NCBI GenBank assembly: GCA_963734845.1
Contig: CAVTIS010000003.1
Span: 310,001-374,000, forward strand
DNA from: JAKAVN01 sp963734845
Lineage (GTDB): Bacteria; Desulfobacterota; Binatia; Binatales; Binataceae
Direction of reading: 5' to 3'
DNA length: 64,000 nucleotides
Below, piece by piece: positions 9,273-19,002 of this stretch. The notes under the pieces are model-generated. The model did no database searches, was not told where the DNA came from, and worked only from the letters and a program-made list of their open reading frames with translations. How positions within the stretch are numbered: position 1 is the first letter of the stretch; each line of letters starts with the position of its first letter. The position numbers and the translations under genes were made by a program.

Positions 9273-11939
9273 ATGAAGTGCTGGTTGTTGGGGGCACTAG
9301 CCCTTGCAGCCTGGACCTGTGTGCTGTGCGCGCACGTCCGGGCCGAGGATCCGCCACCGCCGCAAGACCAGAATCTCATAACGATGAATTTTCAGGACGT
9401 GGACATCGCGGTCCTGGCCAAGTTCATCAGTGAGATCACGGGCAAGAATTTCGTCGTCGACGAAAGCGTACGCGGCAAAGTCAGTATCATTTCGCCAACC
9501 AAGGTCACGCCCGCCCAGGCGTTCTCGATCTTCCAGTCGGTGCTCCAGGTCAAAGGCTTCACCACGGTGCAGGCCGGGCCGGTGATAAAGATTGTGCCCG
9601 CGCGCCAGGTCCGCGAATCGGCCGCGCTCACCACTTCGCAGCAACCCGGCGAAGATCGGGGCGATTCGTACGTTACCCGGATGGTCAGGCTCAAGAACAT
9701 CGATGCCGCGTCGCTGGTCAGCGTGGTCCAGCCGATGATCTCGCATGACGGCCTGGTCGCCGCATTTCCCGAGGACAACACCCTCATCCTTACCGACAAC
9801 GCCTACAACATCGACCGCCTGCTCAGGATCATCGGCAGCCTCGACATCCAGGGCACCCGCCAGAACATCGAAGTCATTCCACTGCAGCTTGCATTCGCCG
9901 ACGACCTGGCCTCGCAGATCGAAAAGATCATGAATGGCGAAGGCGGTCCCGAATCCACCGCCGGACGTTTCCCGCGGCCCGGCATGGGCGTAGTGGCGCC
10001 TTCAGCGCAGGGGCCGAGCGGCGGTTTCAAGGTGGTGCCGGACGAGCGCACTAACTCCCTGATCGTGCTGGCCGGGCCGCTGCAGATGCGCACTATCAAG
10101 GACTTGATCGTCAAGCTCGACGTTCATCCGCCCAACGAGAACTCGCGCATCCACGTGTACCGGCTGAAGAACGCGTCGGCGGGTGAGATAGTGCAGGTGC
10201 TCAACGGGCTGTTGGGCGGCGGCGGTGCGCCGTCGACGCTGTCGCCGGTAACCGGGCGCAACTCGCTCGGCCGCGGCGGCTCGGGCGGCATCGGGGGCGG
10301 TGGGTCGCTCAACTCCGGCTTCGGGGGCGGAATGGGTGGCGGCTTCGGCGGCTCAGGCGGCTTCGGCGGCTCCAGCGGCTTCGGCGGCTCCAGCGGCGCG
10401 GCGTTTGGCGGTTCCAACTCCAGCTTCGGCGGTGGCGGGGGGGGAATAGGATCGCTAGGCAGCCGCAGCGGCGGTGCGAGCGCCGCAGGAACAATCAACG
10501 CGAGCAGCGGCGGCGGAAGCTCCAAATCGCCTGATTTCGAAAACCCGGTCAACGTAACCGGCGATCCCGCCACCAACTCACTCATCATCAGCGCGTCACC
10601 GCAGGACTACCAGACGCTGCGCCGGGTTATCGAAGAACTCGACGTCCCGCGCATCCAGGTCTTCGTCCAGGCGATCATTGTCGAGGTCAGCGCCGAACGC
10701 GCCCGCGACATCGGAGTCAATTTTCAATCCGCCACCAATATCAGTGGGAGCACGATCGGGGTCGGACAGCTCAACTTTGGCCAACTCCAGAACGCGCTCG
10801 CCAATCCGCTCGGGATGACCGGCCTGGGTATCGGGCTGGCCTCCGGCAGCAAATGTACAATCTCGACCGCGGTGACCGCTGCCGCAGCTGTCACCAGCGG
10901 CGGCAGCACCGCCTCTACCGTGCAGGTACCCTGCGACGTTGCGCTGATGACGGCGCTCCAGACCGACACCCATAGCAACGTGCTTTCCGCGCCGACCTTG
11001 CTCACCGCCGACAACGAAGAGGCGATGATCGTGGTTGGCCAGAACCTGCCCTTCGTCGGTTCCGCGAGCGCGACTTCGGCGCTGTCCGGGCAGATCTTCA
11101 ACTCGGTCGACCGCCAGAACGTCGGCATCACCCTCGATATCATTCCGCAAGTGTCGCAGGAGGATTACGTGCGGCTCGACGTGTACGAGGAAGTCTCGAA
11201 CGTCGTCCAGGGCACCACCAACCAGAACACCAATCCGCTTGGACCGACTACCACCATCCGTTCGGCTTCGACCACGGTGATGGTGCAGGATCATCGCACC
11301 GCGGTCATCGGCGGATTGCTCTCCAACGAGAACGATATCCAGCGCTCCTCGATCCCATTCATCTCCGACATCCCGGTGATCGGGAACCTGTTTAGCGACA
11401 ACGGCAGCGACAAGAAGAAACTCAACCTGCTGGTGTTCCTGACCCCGCACGTGATCCGCACGCGCGACGACCTGCGCTCGCTGGCGCTTGATGAGCGCCA
11501 GAAGTTCACCGACTCGCTCGGCCGTAGGGAGACACATCAGATGCCGATGGAGCAGTACAAACAGCTCTATCAGCCGACCTTCAGCATCCCGGTTTCGCCG
11601 GCGCAGGATCTGAAAGACCGCGGTGCCACGATGGCGCCGATTTCAGGCGGCGCGAGTAGCGGCTTCGGCGGTGGCACCGGCGGTGGCTTCGGATCGTCGC
11701 CGCCGAGCATGGTGGCTCCGGCGCCCGCGTCCTCGACGCCGCTCAATGCCGAAGAAATCGGGCCGACCTCCAAGCGGGACGCGGTCAAGCCTGCTCCCTG
11801 GATGACAGTGCCGCCGCCGTCGTCGACGACCGCTGCGCCTTCAACCAGCTCGCCGTCGACCACGGGCTCGACGGCGCCGGCCGCGCCGGCGGCCGCGATC
11901 GCGGCTGTGCCGGCGGCGGTTGCCGCGGATCCCCGTTAG
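9273..11939 (+). CDS. gspD: Type II secretion system secretin GspD
   Basis: An 888-residue protein. ATG at 9273 follows an AGGGG ribosome-binding site and opens a signal peptide ending near HVRA. N0 begins ITMNFQDVDIAVLAKFISEITG, followed by N1-N3 domains (VVPDERTNSLIVLAGP and similar). The C-terminal secretin domain contains ADNEEAMIVVGQNLPFVG and VIGGLLSNENDIQRSSIPFI. A Gly/Ser/Phe-rich insertion of about 100 residues (near 10,220-10,520) splits the N3 region, and a low-complexity Ser/Pro/Ala tail ends the protein. Secretins form the outer-membrane pore of type II secretion. No other gsp gene is next to it, so it is an orphan here. Confidence 0.93.
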   Translation: MKCWLLGALALAAWTCVLCAHVRAEDPPPPQDQNLITMNFQDVDIAVLAKFISEITGKNFVVDESVRGKVSIISPTKVTPAQAFSIFQSVLQVKGFTTVQAGPVIKIVPARQVRESAALTTSQQPGEDRGDSYVTRMVRLKNIDAASLVSVVQPMISHDGLVAAFPEDNTLILTDNAYNIDRLLRIIGSLDIQGTRQNIEVIPLQLAFADDLASQIEKIMNGEGGPESTAGRFPRPGMGVVAPSAQGPSGGFKVVPDERTNSLIVLAGPLQMRTIKDLIVKLDVHPPNENSRIHVYRLKNASAGEIVQVLNGLLGGGGAPSTLSPVTGRNSLGRGGSGGIGGGGSLNSGFGGGMGGGFGGSGGFGGSSGFGGSSGAAFGGSNSSFGGGGGGIGSLGSRSGGASAAGTINASSGGGSSKSPDFENPVNVTGDPATNSLIISASPQDYQTLRRVIEELDVPRIQVFVQAIIVEVSAERARDIGVNFQSATNISGSTIGVGQLNFGQLQNALANPLGMTGLGIGLASGSKCTISTAVTAAAAVTSGGSTASTVQVPCDVALMTALQTDTHSNVLSAPTLLTADNEEAMIVVGQNLPFVGSASATSALSGQIFNSVDRQNVGITLDIIPQVSQEDYVRLDVYEEVSNVVQGTTNQNTNPLGPTTTIRSASTTVMVQDHRTAVIGGLLSNENDIQRSSIPFISDIPVIGNLFSDNGSDKKKLNLLVFLTPHVIRTRDDLRSLALDERQKFTDSLGRRETHQMPMEQYKQLYQPTFSIPVSPAQDLKDRGATMAPISGGASSGFGGGTGGGFGSSPPSMVAPAPASSTPLNAEEIGPTSKRDAVKPAPWMTVPPPSSTTAAPSTSSPSTTGSTAPAAPAAAIAAVPAAVAADPR

Positions 11940-11991
11940 GCGCGCGCAAAGCGCGTCCGCTTGCGCCGCGCCAGGGCGCGGCTTGCAGCCT

Positions 11992-12044
11992 CCGGGCGGG
12001 ACCGGGCGGCGTTAGCGCCGACCGACCCTGCCCGGATTTTTTTT
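11992..12044 (+). terminator. Rho-independent terminator after gspD
   Basis: A GC-rich hairpin has outer arms CCGGGCGGG and CCCTGCCCGG and an inner GGCG-tta-GCGCC stem. It is followed directly by A and eight T residues (12037-12044). It lies 53 bp after the gspD stop on the same strand. Confidence 0.85.
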
Positions 12045-12087
12045 CGCGCATCGCGCCGCCGCTGCGCGGGGCGTGTCGCGTGATCTT

Positions 12088-12133
12088 TTCCAGAGCGGGG
12101 GCGGCCGCTTGCGCGCCCGCCCCCGCTCTGGAA
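12088..12133. other. 17-bp perfect inverted repeat before the lpxL-type gene
   Basis: The arms at 12088-12104 and 12117-12133 pair perfectly over 17 bp around a 12-nt loop. No T run follows on either strand, so it is not a standard intrinsic terminator. It ends 14 bp before the ATG at 12148 and would occupy the 5' leader of that gene if transcription starts upstream. Confidence 0.6.
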
Positions 12134-12147
12134 CCCTCGATGCCGCG

Positions 12148-13068
12148 ATGGCTCGTCAGACTGGTTCACTGCGCGCGCGGCTGGAGTACGCCGCCGTAGG
12201 TGCGCTCGTCGCGCCGCTCGGCGCGATGGAGCGCGAGCGCGCCATCAGGGCGGGCGCGCGCCTGGGCGCGCTCGCGATGCGCCTGGACCGTTTCGACCGG
12301 CCGGTGGCGATGCGCAACCTGGAGATCGCTTTTCCGGCCTTGAGCGTGGCCGAGCGCCTGAGCATCTTGCGCGCCACCTATGAGAACTGGGGCCGCACGC
12401 TGGCGGAATGGATGCATTTTTCCAGCCTCGGGCCGGACAACATCGCGCGCTTCGCCACCTATCGCGGGATCGAGAACTGGCGGCGCGGCGAGGAATTGTC
12501 GCGCGGGCGCGGTGGCCTCATTCTTACCGGCCATTTCGGCAACTGGGAGCTGATGATCCTGGCGCACTCGATTTACGGCCATCGGGTGGCGATCGTTCAT
12601 CGCCCGCTGCGCAACCCGCTCATCGATGCCGCGGTGTGCGCGGCGCGTAACCGCTTCGGCAACCGCGGCATCCCGCGCAAGGGCGCCGGGCGCGAGGTGC
12701 TGCGGATGCTCCGGCAGAACTGGATCGTGGGGATGCCGCTCGACCTCGACGTACGCAAGGGCGTGTTCGTTGATTTCTTCTCGCTTAAGGCTTCGACCAG
12801 CGACGGACTGGCGCGGCTGGCGATAGCGACCGGCGTGCCGGTGGTGCCGGTGTTTGCCGTGCGCGACGGCGTCAGCAGCCGCCACTTCATCGACTGCATG
12901 GAGCCGATCGAGACTGTTGGCGGGGCCGACCGCGAGGAGTCGGTGCTGCTCAATACGCAGCGCTACACGAAGACGATCGAGGAGATGGTGCGGCGCTATC
13001 CGGACCACTGGAACTGGATCCATCGGCGCTGGAAAACCCGCCCGCCCGGCGAGCAGCGTTTTTATTGA
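12148..13068 (+). CDS. LpxL/HtrB-family lipid A late acyltransferase
   Basis: A 306-residue membrane-associated acyltransferase. HFGNWE at 129-134 supplies the catalytic His/Glu of the HX4E motif, followed by the family pattern HRPLRNP. It would add a secondary acyl chain to Kdo-lipid A at the inner membrane, fitting the lpx genes nearby. ATG at 12148 is preferred over GTG at 12073, which would lie within the hairpin region. Which LpxL/LpxM position it acylates cannot be told. Confidence 0.88.
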   Translation: MARQTGSLRARLEYAAVGALVAPLGAMERERAIRAGARLGALAMRLDRFDRPVAMRNLEIAFPALSVAERLSILRATYENWGRTLAEWMHFSSLGPDNIARFATYRGIENWRRGEELSRGRGGLILTGHFGNWELMILAHSIYGHRVAIVHRPLRNPLIDAAVCAARNRFGNRGIPRKGAGREVLRMLRQNWIVGMPLDLDVRKGVFVDFFSLKASTSDGLARLAIATGVPVVPVFAVRDGVSSRHFIDCMEPIETVGGADREESVLLNTQRYTKTIEEMVRRYPDHWNWIHRRWKTRPPGEQRFY

Positions 13069-13170
13069 AGGCGAGGGGCTCGTAGGAGACGAAATAGCGG
13101 ACCGCGTCGTCGGGAAAGAGGCTCTTGAACTGAACGCGGCTGGCTGGTGAAGGTTGAGCGGCCGCAACCG

Positions 13171-13581
13171 TCAGATGCCGGCCTTGGGATACCGCTCGCG
13201 CATCCAGGCGACGAACTTCTCCGGCGCCGCCATGGTCGAGAGGCGTCCCTGCCGCACCAGCGCCCAGTCGGCGAATTCCCCCGACTGCTTGATTTCCGCC
13301 AGTGTCACCGGAGGCTCGATACGCCCGGCGAATTCGAGATCGACCACGGCCGACTTCGGGTTTTTCGGGTCGTCGCGCGGCTCCGACTTCACGACGCTGA
13401 TCCCGACTACGCTGGAGGCGCCGCCGCTGTGATAGATGAACACCCGATCGCCTGGCCGCATCGCGCGGATCGCGCGGACCGCTTGCGGATTGCTTACGCC
13501 CTCCCACGCCGTGCGTTTCTCGCGCTCGAGATCGTCGATCGAATAGGTTCCCGGTTCAGTTTTGGCGAGGAAGTAGTTCAT
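13171..13581 (-). CDS. EVE domain protein
   Basis: A 136-residue stand-alone EVE domain: MNYFLAKTEPGTYSIDDLER at the N-terminus, then MRPGDRVFIYHSG and VVGISVV, matching the THYN1/EVE family. EVE domains have a PUA-like fold and bind modified bases in DNA or RNA. The gene is convergent with the lpxL-type gene and diverges from fpg. Its cellular role is unknown. Confidence 0.9.
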   Translation of the reverse strand: MNYFLAKTEPGTYSIDDLEREKRTAWEGVSNPQAVRAIRAMRPGDRVFIYHSGGASSVVGISVVKSEPRDDPKNPKSAVVDLEFAGRIEPPVTLAEIKQSGEFADWALVRQGRLSTMAAPEKFVAWMRERYPKAGI

Positions 13582-13687
13582 GGGCTCGTCCCTCTTCAGC
13601 CGTGATTCGGGATAACGCTATCATGGGCGGCGCCGATTCTGGGAATAATCTGCCAGTAACTTTGGCAGATGGCGCGCGTGAACCCTG

Positions 13688-14587
13688 ATGCCGGAACTAC
13701 CTGATGTAACCGTGTACGTGGAAGCGTTACGAACGCGTGTCGTCGGCCACAAGCTGATGCGCACAGTAGTGAAATCGCCGTTTCTGTTGCGCACCGCCGA
13801 TCTTCCACTGAGCGCGACCCACGGCGCGGAGGTTCACGACGTTCGGCGAGTAGGCAAGCAGATCGGGATCGGCGTCGCGGTCGGCTTGTGGCTCGTGATG
13901 CATCTCAAAATCGCCGGCCGGCTGCATTGGGGCGCCGCCGCACCAAAGATGGGCGGCAGAAACGTGCTCGCCGCGTTCCAGTTCGACAACGGATGGCTCT
14001 GGCTGACGGAAGCGGGAACGCAGCGCCGCGCCTCGCTCCACGTGGTTCAGGGTGAAGCGGGACTGGAAGCGCTGAACGCCGGTGGAATAGAGCCGCTGGA
14101 GGTCAGCCGCGACGCGTTCGCTGCCGCGCTGCGCCGAACCAATCACACGTTGAAGCGCGCGCTCACCGACCCGCATATTTTCAGCGGCATCGGCAACTCG
14201 TACTCCGACGAGATACTGCACGGCGCGGAGCTATCGCCGATCGCGATGACGCAGAAGCTGACCGGGGAGGAGATCGAACGGCTATACGAAGCGACCCGCG
14301 CGACTCTTACCCAATGGACCCAACGGCTGCGGGCCGAGGCGGCCGACACGTTTCCCGAGAAGGTGACGGCGTTTCGGCCCGGGATGGCGGTTCACGGGCG
14401 CTACGGCAAGCCGTGTCCGCGATGCGGCGCGAAAGTGCAGCGCATCCGATACGCGAGCAACGAGACCAACTATTGCGCGCAATGCCAGACGGGCGGCCGC
14501 CTGCTCGCGGACCGCGCTTTTTCGCGCCTGTTGCATGATGACTGGCCGCGCACGCTGGAGGAACTCGAGGCGCTCAAGAAGCGATGA
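13688..14587 (+). CDS. Formamidopyrimidine-DNA glycosylase / endonuclease VIII family
   Basis: A 299-residue protein starting MPELPDV, giving the catalytic N-terminal Pro2 and Glu3 after Met removal; Lys57 (VGKQ) matches the conserved beta-strand lysine. The H2TH region is FSGIGNSYSDEIL (165-177), and a C-terminal zinc finger has Cys243, Cys246, Cys263 and Cys266. It excises oxidised bases and cleaves the strand. Asp replaces the usual Glu at position 6. A decayed second copy of its 3' end lies at 19.0-19.3 kb. Fpg and Nei specificity cannot be separated by eye. Confidence 0.9.
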   Translation: MPELPDVTVYVEALRTRVVGHKLMRTVVKSPFLLRTADLPLSATHGAEVHDVRRVGKQIGIGVAVGLWLVMHLKIAGRLHWGAAAPKMGGRNVLAAFQFDNGWLWLTEAGTQRRASLHVVQGEAGLEALNAGGIEPLEVSRDAFAAALRRTNHTLKRALTDPHIFSGIGNSYSDEILHGAELSPIAMTQKLTGEEIERLYEATRATLTQWTQRLRAEAADTFPEKVTAFRPGMAVHGRYGKPCPRCGAKVQRIRYASNETNYCAQCQTGGRLLADRAFSRLLHDDWPRTLEELEALKKR

Positions 14588-14658
14588 GATTCTTGCTCTC
14601 CTTGATCTCACCGGCCGATTGCTCTGGCCCGATCGCTTTCCACGCGTTTGATCCAGCG

Positions 14659-15954
14659 TTACGGTTGTGCGCTCTCGTGGATCGACCAGCCATTAGCCGC
14701 TAGCTGCTTGCGCGCAAGTGGCGTCATTTTGGTAGGAATCCAAAGAACTCGGTGGTGGAGCGCGAGCAATGTAGGAGTGGTCCCAAACGCGGCGATGCGC
14801 GGCGTCCATGATAGGTAGTCGATCGGGGCGGGCACTATCACGGCGCCATTCTGATCGTGCGCCACGAGTACACCGGGAGCCTGAATCCCGGTAATCGGAC
14901 TCTTTTGCTGGCTCCATTGAGCGAGCATGTGTAGCGAAGTCACGATGAACCGCGCCTGGTACTCCGTCATCAAATTGCCCAGAGCCACCGCTGCCGCCCG
15001 CCGACCCGGAATGTCGCCGAGGGTGTCGAGCTCGTGGACTGCGGTAACCTGCAGACTCAATGGGATGGCGGAATTGCTAATGAAGGAGGCAATTTCCTCC
15101 TGCGACAATCCAAAGTTCCGGAGCTTGTCCTGAACGAGGATAATCAGGTCTCCTTTGGGTTTCTGATAGACCATGTCGTTTGTGAACTCGACGCCGCTGA
15201 TGATTATCGAGGCCGGAACCGCCATCATGGCTGCATCGACCGTCAGGCGCGCCGAAAACATCACCCACGCGACCTTATTCAGCCGCTTGGTGAGAATCGG
15301 ATCGGAACTGTACGGATCGACGTGCAGCTTTCTCGCCAGATCCCGACGGACTTGGTCGTAGCCCAACGCGGTCATCGTGGCATTGGCCGTATCACCGGCG
15401 GCTGCTCCGCTTCCGAAAGAATTCGATGCCGTCGAGGCTATTTTTCCCACTCCGAGAGTGACGCGGCCGAAAAGACTTCCAATCCCACTGGGCAGTCCGG
15501 TTACCGTATCCATCGGATGGACAACCATATTGGCTGCGTCTTCAACTGGGCGCTCCGCGCTTTGGGCGAGTGCCTTTGCGAATACGCCCGTCTTACTTAT
15601 GTTGTCGAGCTGGGCGATCGCGGGTATCTCCGACAAACGTATCTTCAGCAGGTCGAGGCTTTCGATCCGATAGGTACCTGCATCGTTATGAAATACTGAC
15701 TCATCGGCCACGATGGTGTATTGGCCCATCGCGCCGTTGGTCGGCACCTTCCGCTCGACGTGAAACCCTGGACCTGAAAGCGCACTCTCGGGCAAAAGCT
15801 GGGTGGCGTCTATTATCGGCGGCTGCTCGAATTGGCCAGCGCCTTGCGCCCATAGCATTTGCGGCGAGAACATCAGTGCAACGGCAAGCGCATAGTGCTT
15901 AAGCCCAACGCGGTTGGCGAGTCGCGCTCCATTTGTATGGCCGGGGTCCGTCAT
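14659..15954 (-). CDS. Hypothetical exported protein
   Basis: A 431-residue protein I do not recognise. ATG at 15954 has GGAGG seven bases upstream, better spaced than the two ATGs above it. A signal-peptide-like segment KHYALAVALMFSPQMLWAQG occupies about residues 19-38. Gly/Ala-rich helices such as GSLFGRVTLGVGKIAS and a hydrophobic stretch AAMMAVPASIIISGVEF suggest membrane association. It is the first gene of an accessory segment that begins right after fpg and ends at an fpg 3' remnant. Confidence 0.6.
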   Translation of the reverse strand: MTDPGHTNGARLANRVGLKHYALAVALMFSPQMLWAQGAGQFEQPPIIDATQLLPESALSGPGFHVERKVPTNGAMGQYTIVADESVFHNDAGTYRIESLDLLKIRLSEIPAIAQLDNISKTGVFAKALAQSAERPVEDAANMVVHPMDTVTGLPSGIGSLFGRVTLGVGKIASTASNSFGSGAAAGDTANATMTALGYDQVRRDLARKLHVDPYSSDPILTKRLNKVAWVMFSARLTVDAAMMAVPASIIISGVEFTNDMVYQKPKGDLIILVQDKLRNFGLSQEEIASFISNSAIPLSLQVTAVHELDTLGDIPGRRAAAVALGNLMTEYQARFIVTSLHMLAQWSQQKSPITGIQAPGVLVAHDQNGAVIVPAPIDYLSWTPRIAAFGTTPTLLALHHRVLWIPTKMTPLARKQLAANGWSIHESAQP

Positions 15955-16577
15955 TTTCATGCCTCCGATATATCCTTGAACTGGCAAATGGCGACGTCAC
16001 TTATTTAAAGCTATCGCCGCCGCTTCGCTCACGAAGATCTTGCATCGACTGCCTTCGCGAACTTGGCCATATCACCGAGAGGGCCCCCTCAAGAAAAAAA
16101 CTGTGAGAGAGCCGAGGCCTGGTTCAGCGCGGGGTCGCCCACCTGCCGATTTGGCTCTGTCCTGCTCGTCAGGCCTTGCGATCACGTCAGCCCCGCCGGT
16201 GTTCCGAAGAACCATGGCATCAGAGGGGCGCTTTGCGTAGCTGGACCTTAGTCCTACTCCATGCAACGAAATTGTCGAATGAATGAAGGGAACGATTGCC
16301 GCTTTTTCGAACGGACGTCAGGTGCGGGCATTCCTCCCGAGCGCGCGTGGAGTTTGGCGTCTCAGCCGCTGTCCTGATAGGTATTGTCCGGCATGAGCGC
16401 CTCGGCGAGAGCAACAAGACGGGTTTTCTGTTCTGCTGAGGCCCCGGCGTCGACAAAGATGATGACCAAGCGAGCAGGGTCGAATCGAATTTACCATTGC
16501 GTAATCCATGCTCTGAATCGAGACTCGGCCCGCTTGCGGTTTCCTCTTGAATGAGGCTGAAAGCGGTGGATAGTTCG
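15955..16577. other. Gene-poor stretch with one short coding-like tail
   Basis: No complete gene is seen. On the minus strand a start-less open frame of about 43 codons ends in TGA at 16362-16364 and reads RFDPARLVIIFVDAGASA near its beginning. Its amino-acid content looks like the C-terminal remnant of a real gene, but I cannot identify it. Confidence 0.35.
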
Positions 16578-17141
16578 ATGACGACGAATCGTACATATCA
16601 ACAACAATTGTCCAACGGAGCTGCGGCTGTCGCGCGATGGGCGGTTGGCGAATTTCACGAGATTTTGCCGGCCGTGCTTTTCTTTTTCACCGCACTGATA
16701 GTGATCCTTGCGATACTCAAACTGTTCATTTCGCAATATTCGATCGAGTTCTACGCATTCTCCAAGGCCGCAATCGGCGCACTGATTCTCGGCAAGGTGA
16801 TTCTGCTGATGGACTGGGCGGAGTCTGGACGCCGCGCCAGCTCTTATCCACGCGCCGTTGTCGTCATCTGTAAGACCTTTATTTATGGGTTGGCGGTGAT
16901 CACGCTGGGAATCGGCGAACGGATTCTGCACAGCTATCGGCAGGCGGGCGATCTTCCAGACGCGATCAGGATGGTAATCGCCAATGCCAAGCTCGATCGC
17001 TTCCTGGGCTGTGTCCTTCTAATCAGCCTGCTCGTGTCCGCATACCTGACTATTGAGGAGATTAATCGGGCGATGGGCAAAGGCGCCCTGTTCAGGCTGT
17101 TTTTCAAATCGCCTGCGCAGATAGATGACAGCAATATCTAG
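16578..17141 (+). CDS. Hypothetical membrane protein
   Basis: A 187-residue protein with four likely membrane segments, near ILPAVLFFFTALIVILAILK, FSKAAIGALILGKVILL, TFIYGLAVITLGIGE and FLGCVLLISLLVSAYLTI. ATG at 16578 has GGTGGA upstream; an in-frame ATG at 16551 has no ribosome-binding site. I do not recognise the family. It sits between two other accessory genes. Confidence 0.6.
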   Translation: MTTNRTYQQQLSNGAAAVARWAVGEFHEILPAVLFFFTALIVILAILKLFISQYSIEFYAFSKAAIGALILGKVILLMDWAESGRRASSYPRAVVVICKTFIYGLAVITLGIGERILHSYRQAGDLPDAIRMVIANAKLDRFLGCVLLISLLVSAYLTIEEINRAMGKGALFRLFFKSPAQIDDSNI

Positions 17142-17204
17142 ATCAGCCCCCTTTTGCGTCAAAAGGCGAGATCCCGTGCGCCTTGGCGGCCCGAGTCTCC
17201 TCTC

Positions 17205-18797
17205 TCAGCGAAGGGTTGCCAGCTTACGCATATCCACTACCAGTGCGCCATCAGGCGGCTTGATGGAGCCGCCAACCGGAGCTACCTTGACCGACATTCC
17301 CGGGTAGCCCAATTCACGAAGCAACACGTGGACGGCCTGTTCCGATCCCCATGGTTCAGCCGAAAACGGAAGTCCAAATTCATCGTAACGTGCCAGTGGC
17401 GCAATAGAATCGTTCCACTTTAAACCGATGACGTAGATACTGCGCGCCTGGCCGAGATTCCCTGAAGTGAGTTGACTCCTCATCAGTCGGAGCTCCAGTG
17501 ATAGCGGGAAAGCAAAATAGGTCTGAACATTATGCGCTGCCAGAAGCATGGTCCCTAAAGCTGCCACACCGAGCACGACAGTGATCACCTGAGCCGCGAT
17601 CTGCCGACACATCAGTCTCGCATAGCCGCAAAGCGCGAAAAATGTGTATAGAAGAACGAGCGAGGTTAGAGCTAGCTGAGTTCGATAGGAAGGCCAGTTT
17701 TCGGCTGTCAACAGGTTAGGTAAATAGCTAATGGGGAGGAGAGCGAGAGCTATGGCACATTTCAACAAACGTTCTTTGATGCTACCCCGAAAATAGAGAA
17801 CCATCCCACAAGATCCAATTATGGCAATGCCATAAGCGAGCGATGAATTGGAATGAAGGTTAACCAAGTTAAGCGCGTCCACGATCGGCGACTGAACAAA
17901 CCAGAATGCCTTTCCCAACACATTTTTCGTTAGATGCGCTCGCGCCGGTGGGATGATGTAGCCGTAATCAGCGCCGTACAAAGCCAAGCCCCGCCTGTAG
18001 TGAGCCAGACCCCATTCGTAAATGCCAAAGCCTAATACCATTCCCGTACCAACGATCGTCCCATACCAGAGAAGGCGGCGAAGCAAACATCGGATTGTGG
18101 CGTCTGGTGTGAATATTACGATTGCGGCGAAGACCCACAAGAACATCGCTCCGGGCTGGAAGATGCTGATGGCCAAAAGCACAAGCAGAGCGGACGCGGC
18201 GGCAAGGCTCCACTTGCGCCAGGGCCTTTGCTCCCTCCGGCCCCATTCGGTCATGCAGAAGGCACCGGCAGCGCTAACAGCAGACAAAGGATAGGGGGCG
18301 GTCTCTGCCCATGAGGCGTAGACTTGAAAAGGAGGGAGAGTGGCGGTGATTAGAGAGAGAAAGAAGGCCTCTCGCCAGTTCCAGCCTGCCTGCAACAATG
18401 CGCGGTAAACGGCCCAGGCGAGGGTGGATATAAACAGGACGCTTAAGAACCGGATATAGCAGAGGTCCCCAATGTCACGCATTGGGGAAAAGAGAAGGTG
18501 GTCGAGAATACCCTGGATGGGGCGACCCAAGGCAACGGCTACATGTTGCGGCCAACGCGCGCCGCTGGCCTCGGCCCAAAGAAGCGCGTACTCATCCGCC
18601 ATTGCATACGAGGTAACCAGCACCCGAACGTAACAGAGTGAAAGAAGCACAAAAAAGAGAGCGAACGCCCCCCACCCGGAAAGTGGTGGTTTCGGGGAAT
18701 CGGGCAGGTCGCGAATTGCTGTAGTCGCCTCAAGAGGGTGGTCTTCACGAAAGTAGCGACCCCAAGCCCCCGTGGCACGAGGCTCTCGCTCGCGCAT
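17205..18797 (-). CDS. Polytopic membrane protein, GtrII/glucosyltransferase-like
   Basis: A 530-residue protein with about ten hydrophobic segments and a soluble C-terminal tail. ATG at 18797 has GGGAGG eight bases upstream. The layout, with an acidic MADEYALLW soon after the first membrane span, resembles O-antigen glucosyltransferases of the GtrII type, which use lipid-linked sugar. That match is by architecture only. Its base composition is visibly less GC-rich than neighbouring core genes, consistent with acquisition. Confidence 0.55.
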   Translation of the reverse strand: MREREPRATGAWGRYFREDHPLEATTAIRDLPDSPKPPLSGWGAFALFFVLLSLCYVRVLVTSYAMADEYALLWAEASGARWPQHVAVALGRPIQGILDHLLFSPMRDIGDLCYIRFLSVLFISTLAWAVYRALLQAGWNWREAFFLSLITATLPPFQVYASWAETAPYPLSAVSAAGAFCMTEWGRREQRPWRKWSLAAASALLVLLAISIFQPGAMFLWVFAAIVIFTPDATIRCLLRRLLWYGTIVGTGMVLGFGIYEWGLAHYRRGLALYGADYGYIIPPARAHLTKNVLGKAFWFVQSPIVDALNLVNLHSNSSLAYGIAIIGSCGMVLYFRGSIKERLLKCAIALALLPISYLPNLLTAENWPSYRTQLALTSLVLLYTFFALCGYARLMCRQIAAQVITVVLGVAALGTMLLAAHNVQTYFAFPLSLELRLMRSQLTSGNLGQARSIYVIGLKWNDSIAPLARYDEFGLPFSAEPWGSEQAVHVLLRELGYPGMSVKVAPVGGSIKPPDGALVVDMRKLATLR

Positions 18798-19002
18798 TTT
18801 CGTTGCCTCCCTACCATCAACAGTCATGAACGAGCGATGGTAGGTCAGCTATTAGGTCAGGGGAAGATGCAATCTTTCGATTGAACCGCCGCAAAATCGC
18901 CAGACTTTACCGAATCGCACCGATCAGAGATCTCCGTTTGTCCTGCGAGATGCTAAGAAAAAATCAATCGAATCGTGCCGTTAGTTGATGCCGGGGGGCG
19001 CG

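Noticed and set aside
10124..10588. Proline-rich minus-strand frame opposite gspD
   Set aside because: It is the complement of the Gly-rich insertion; proline runs arise from GGC/GGG codons on the other strand.
9980..11000. Direct repeats encoding a separate repeat protein
   Set aside because: The Gly/Ser/Phe repeats are in frame inside gspD and form a low-complexity insertion of that protein.
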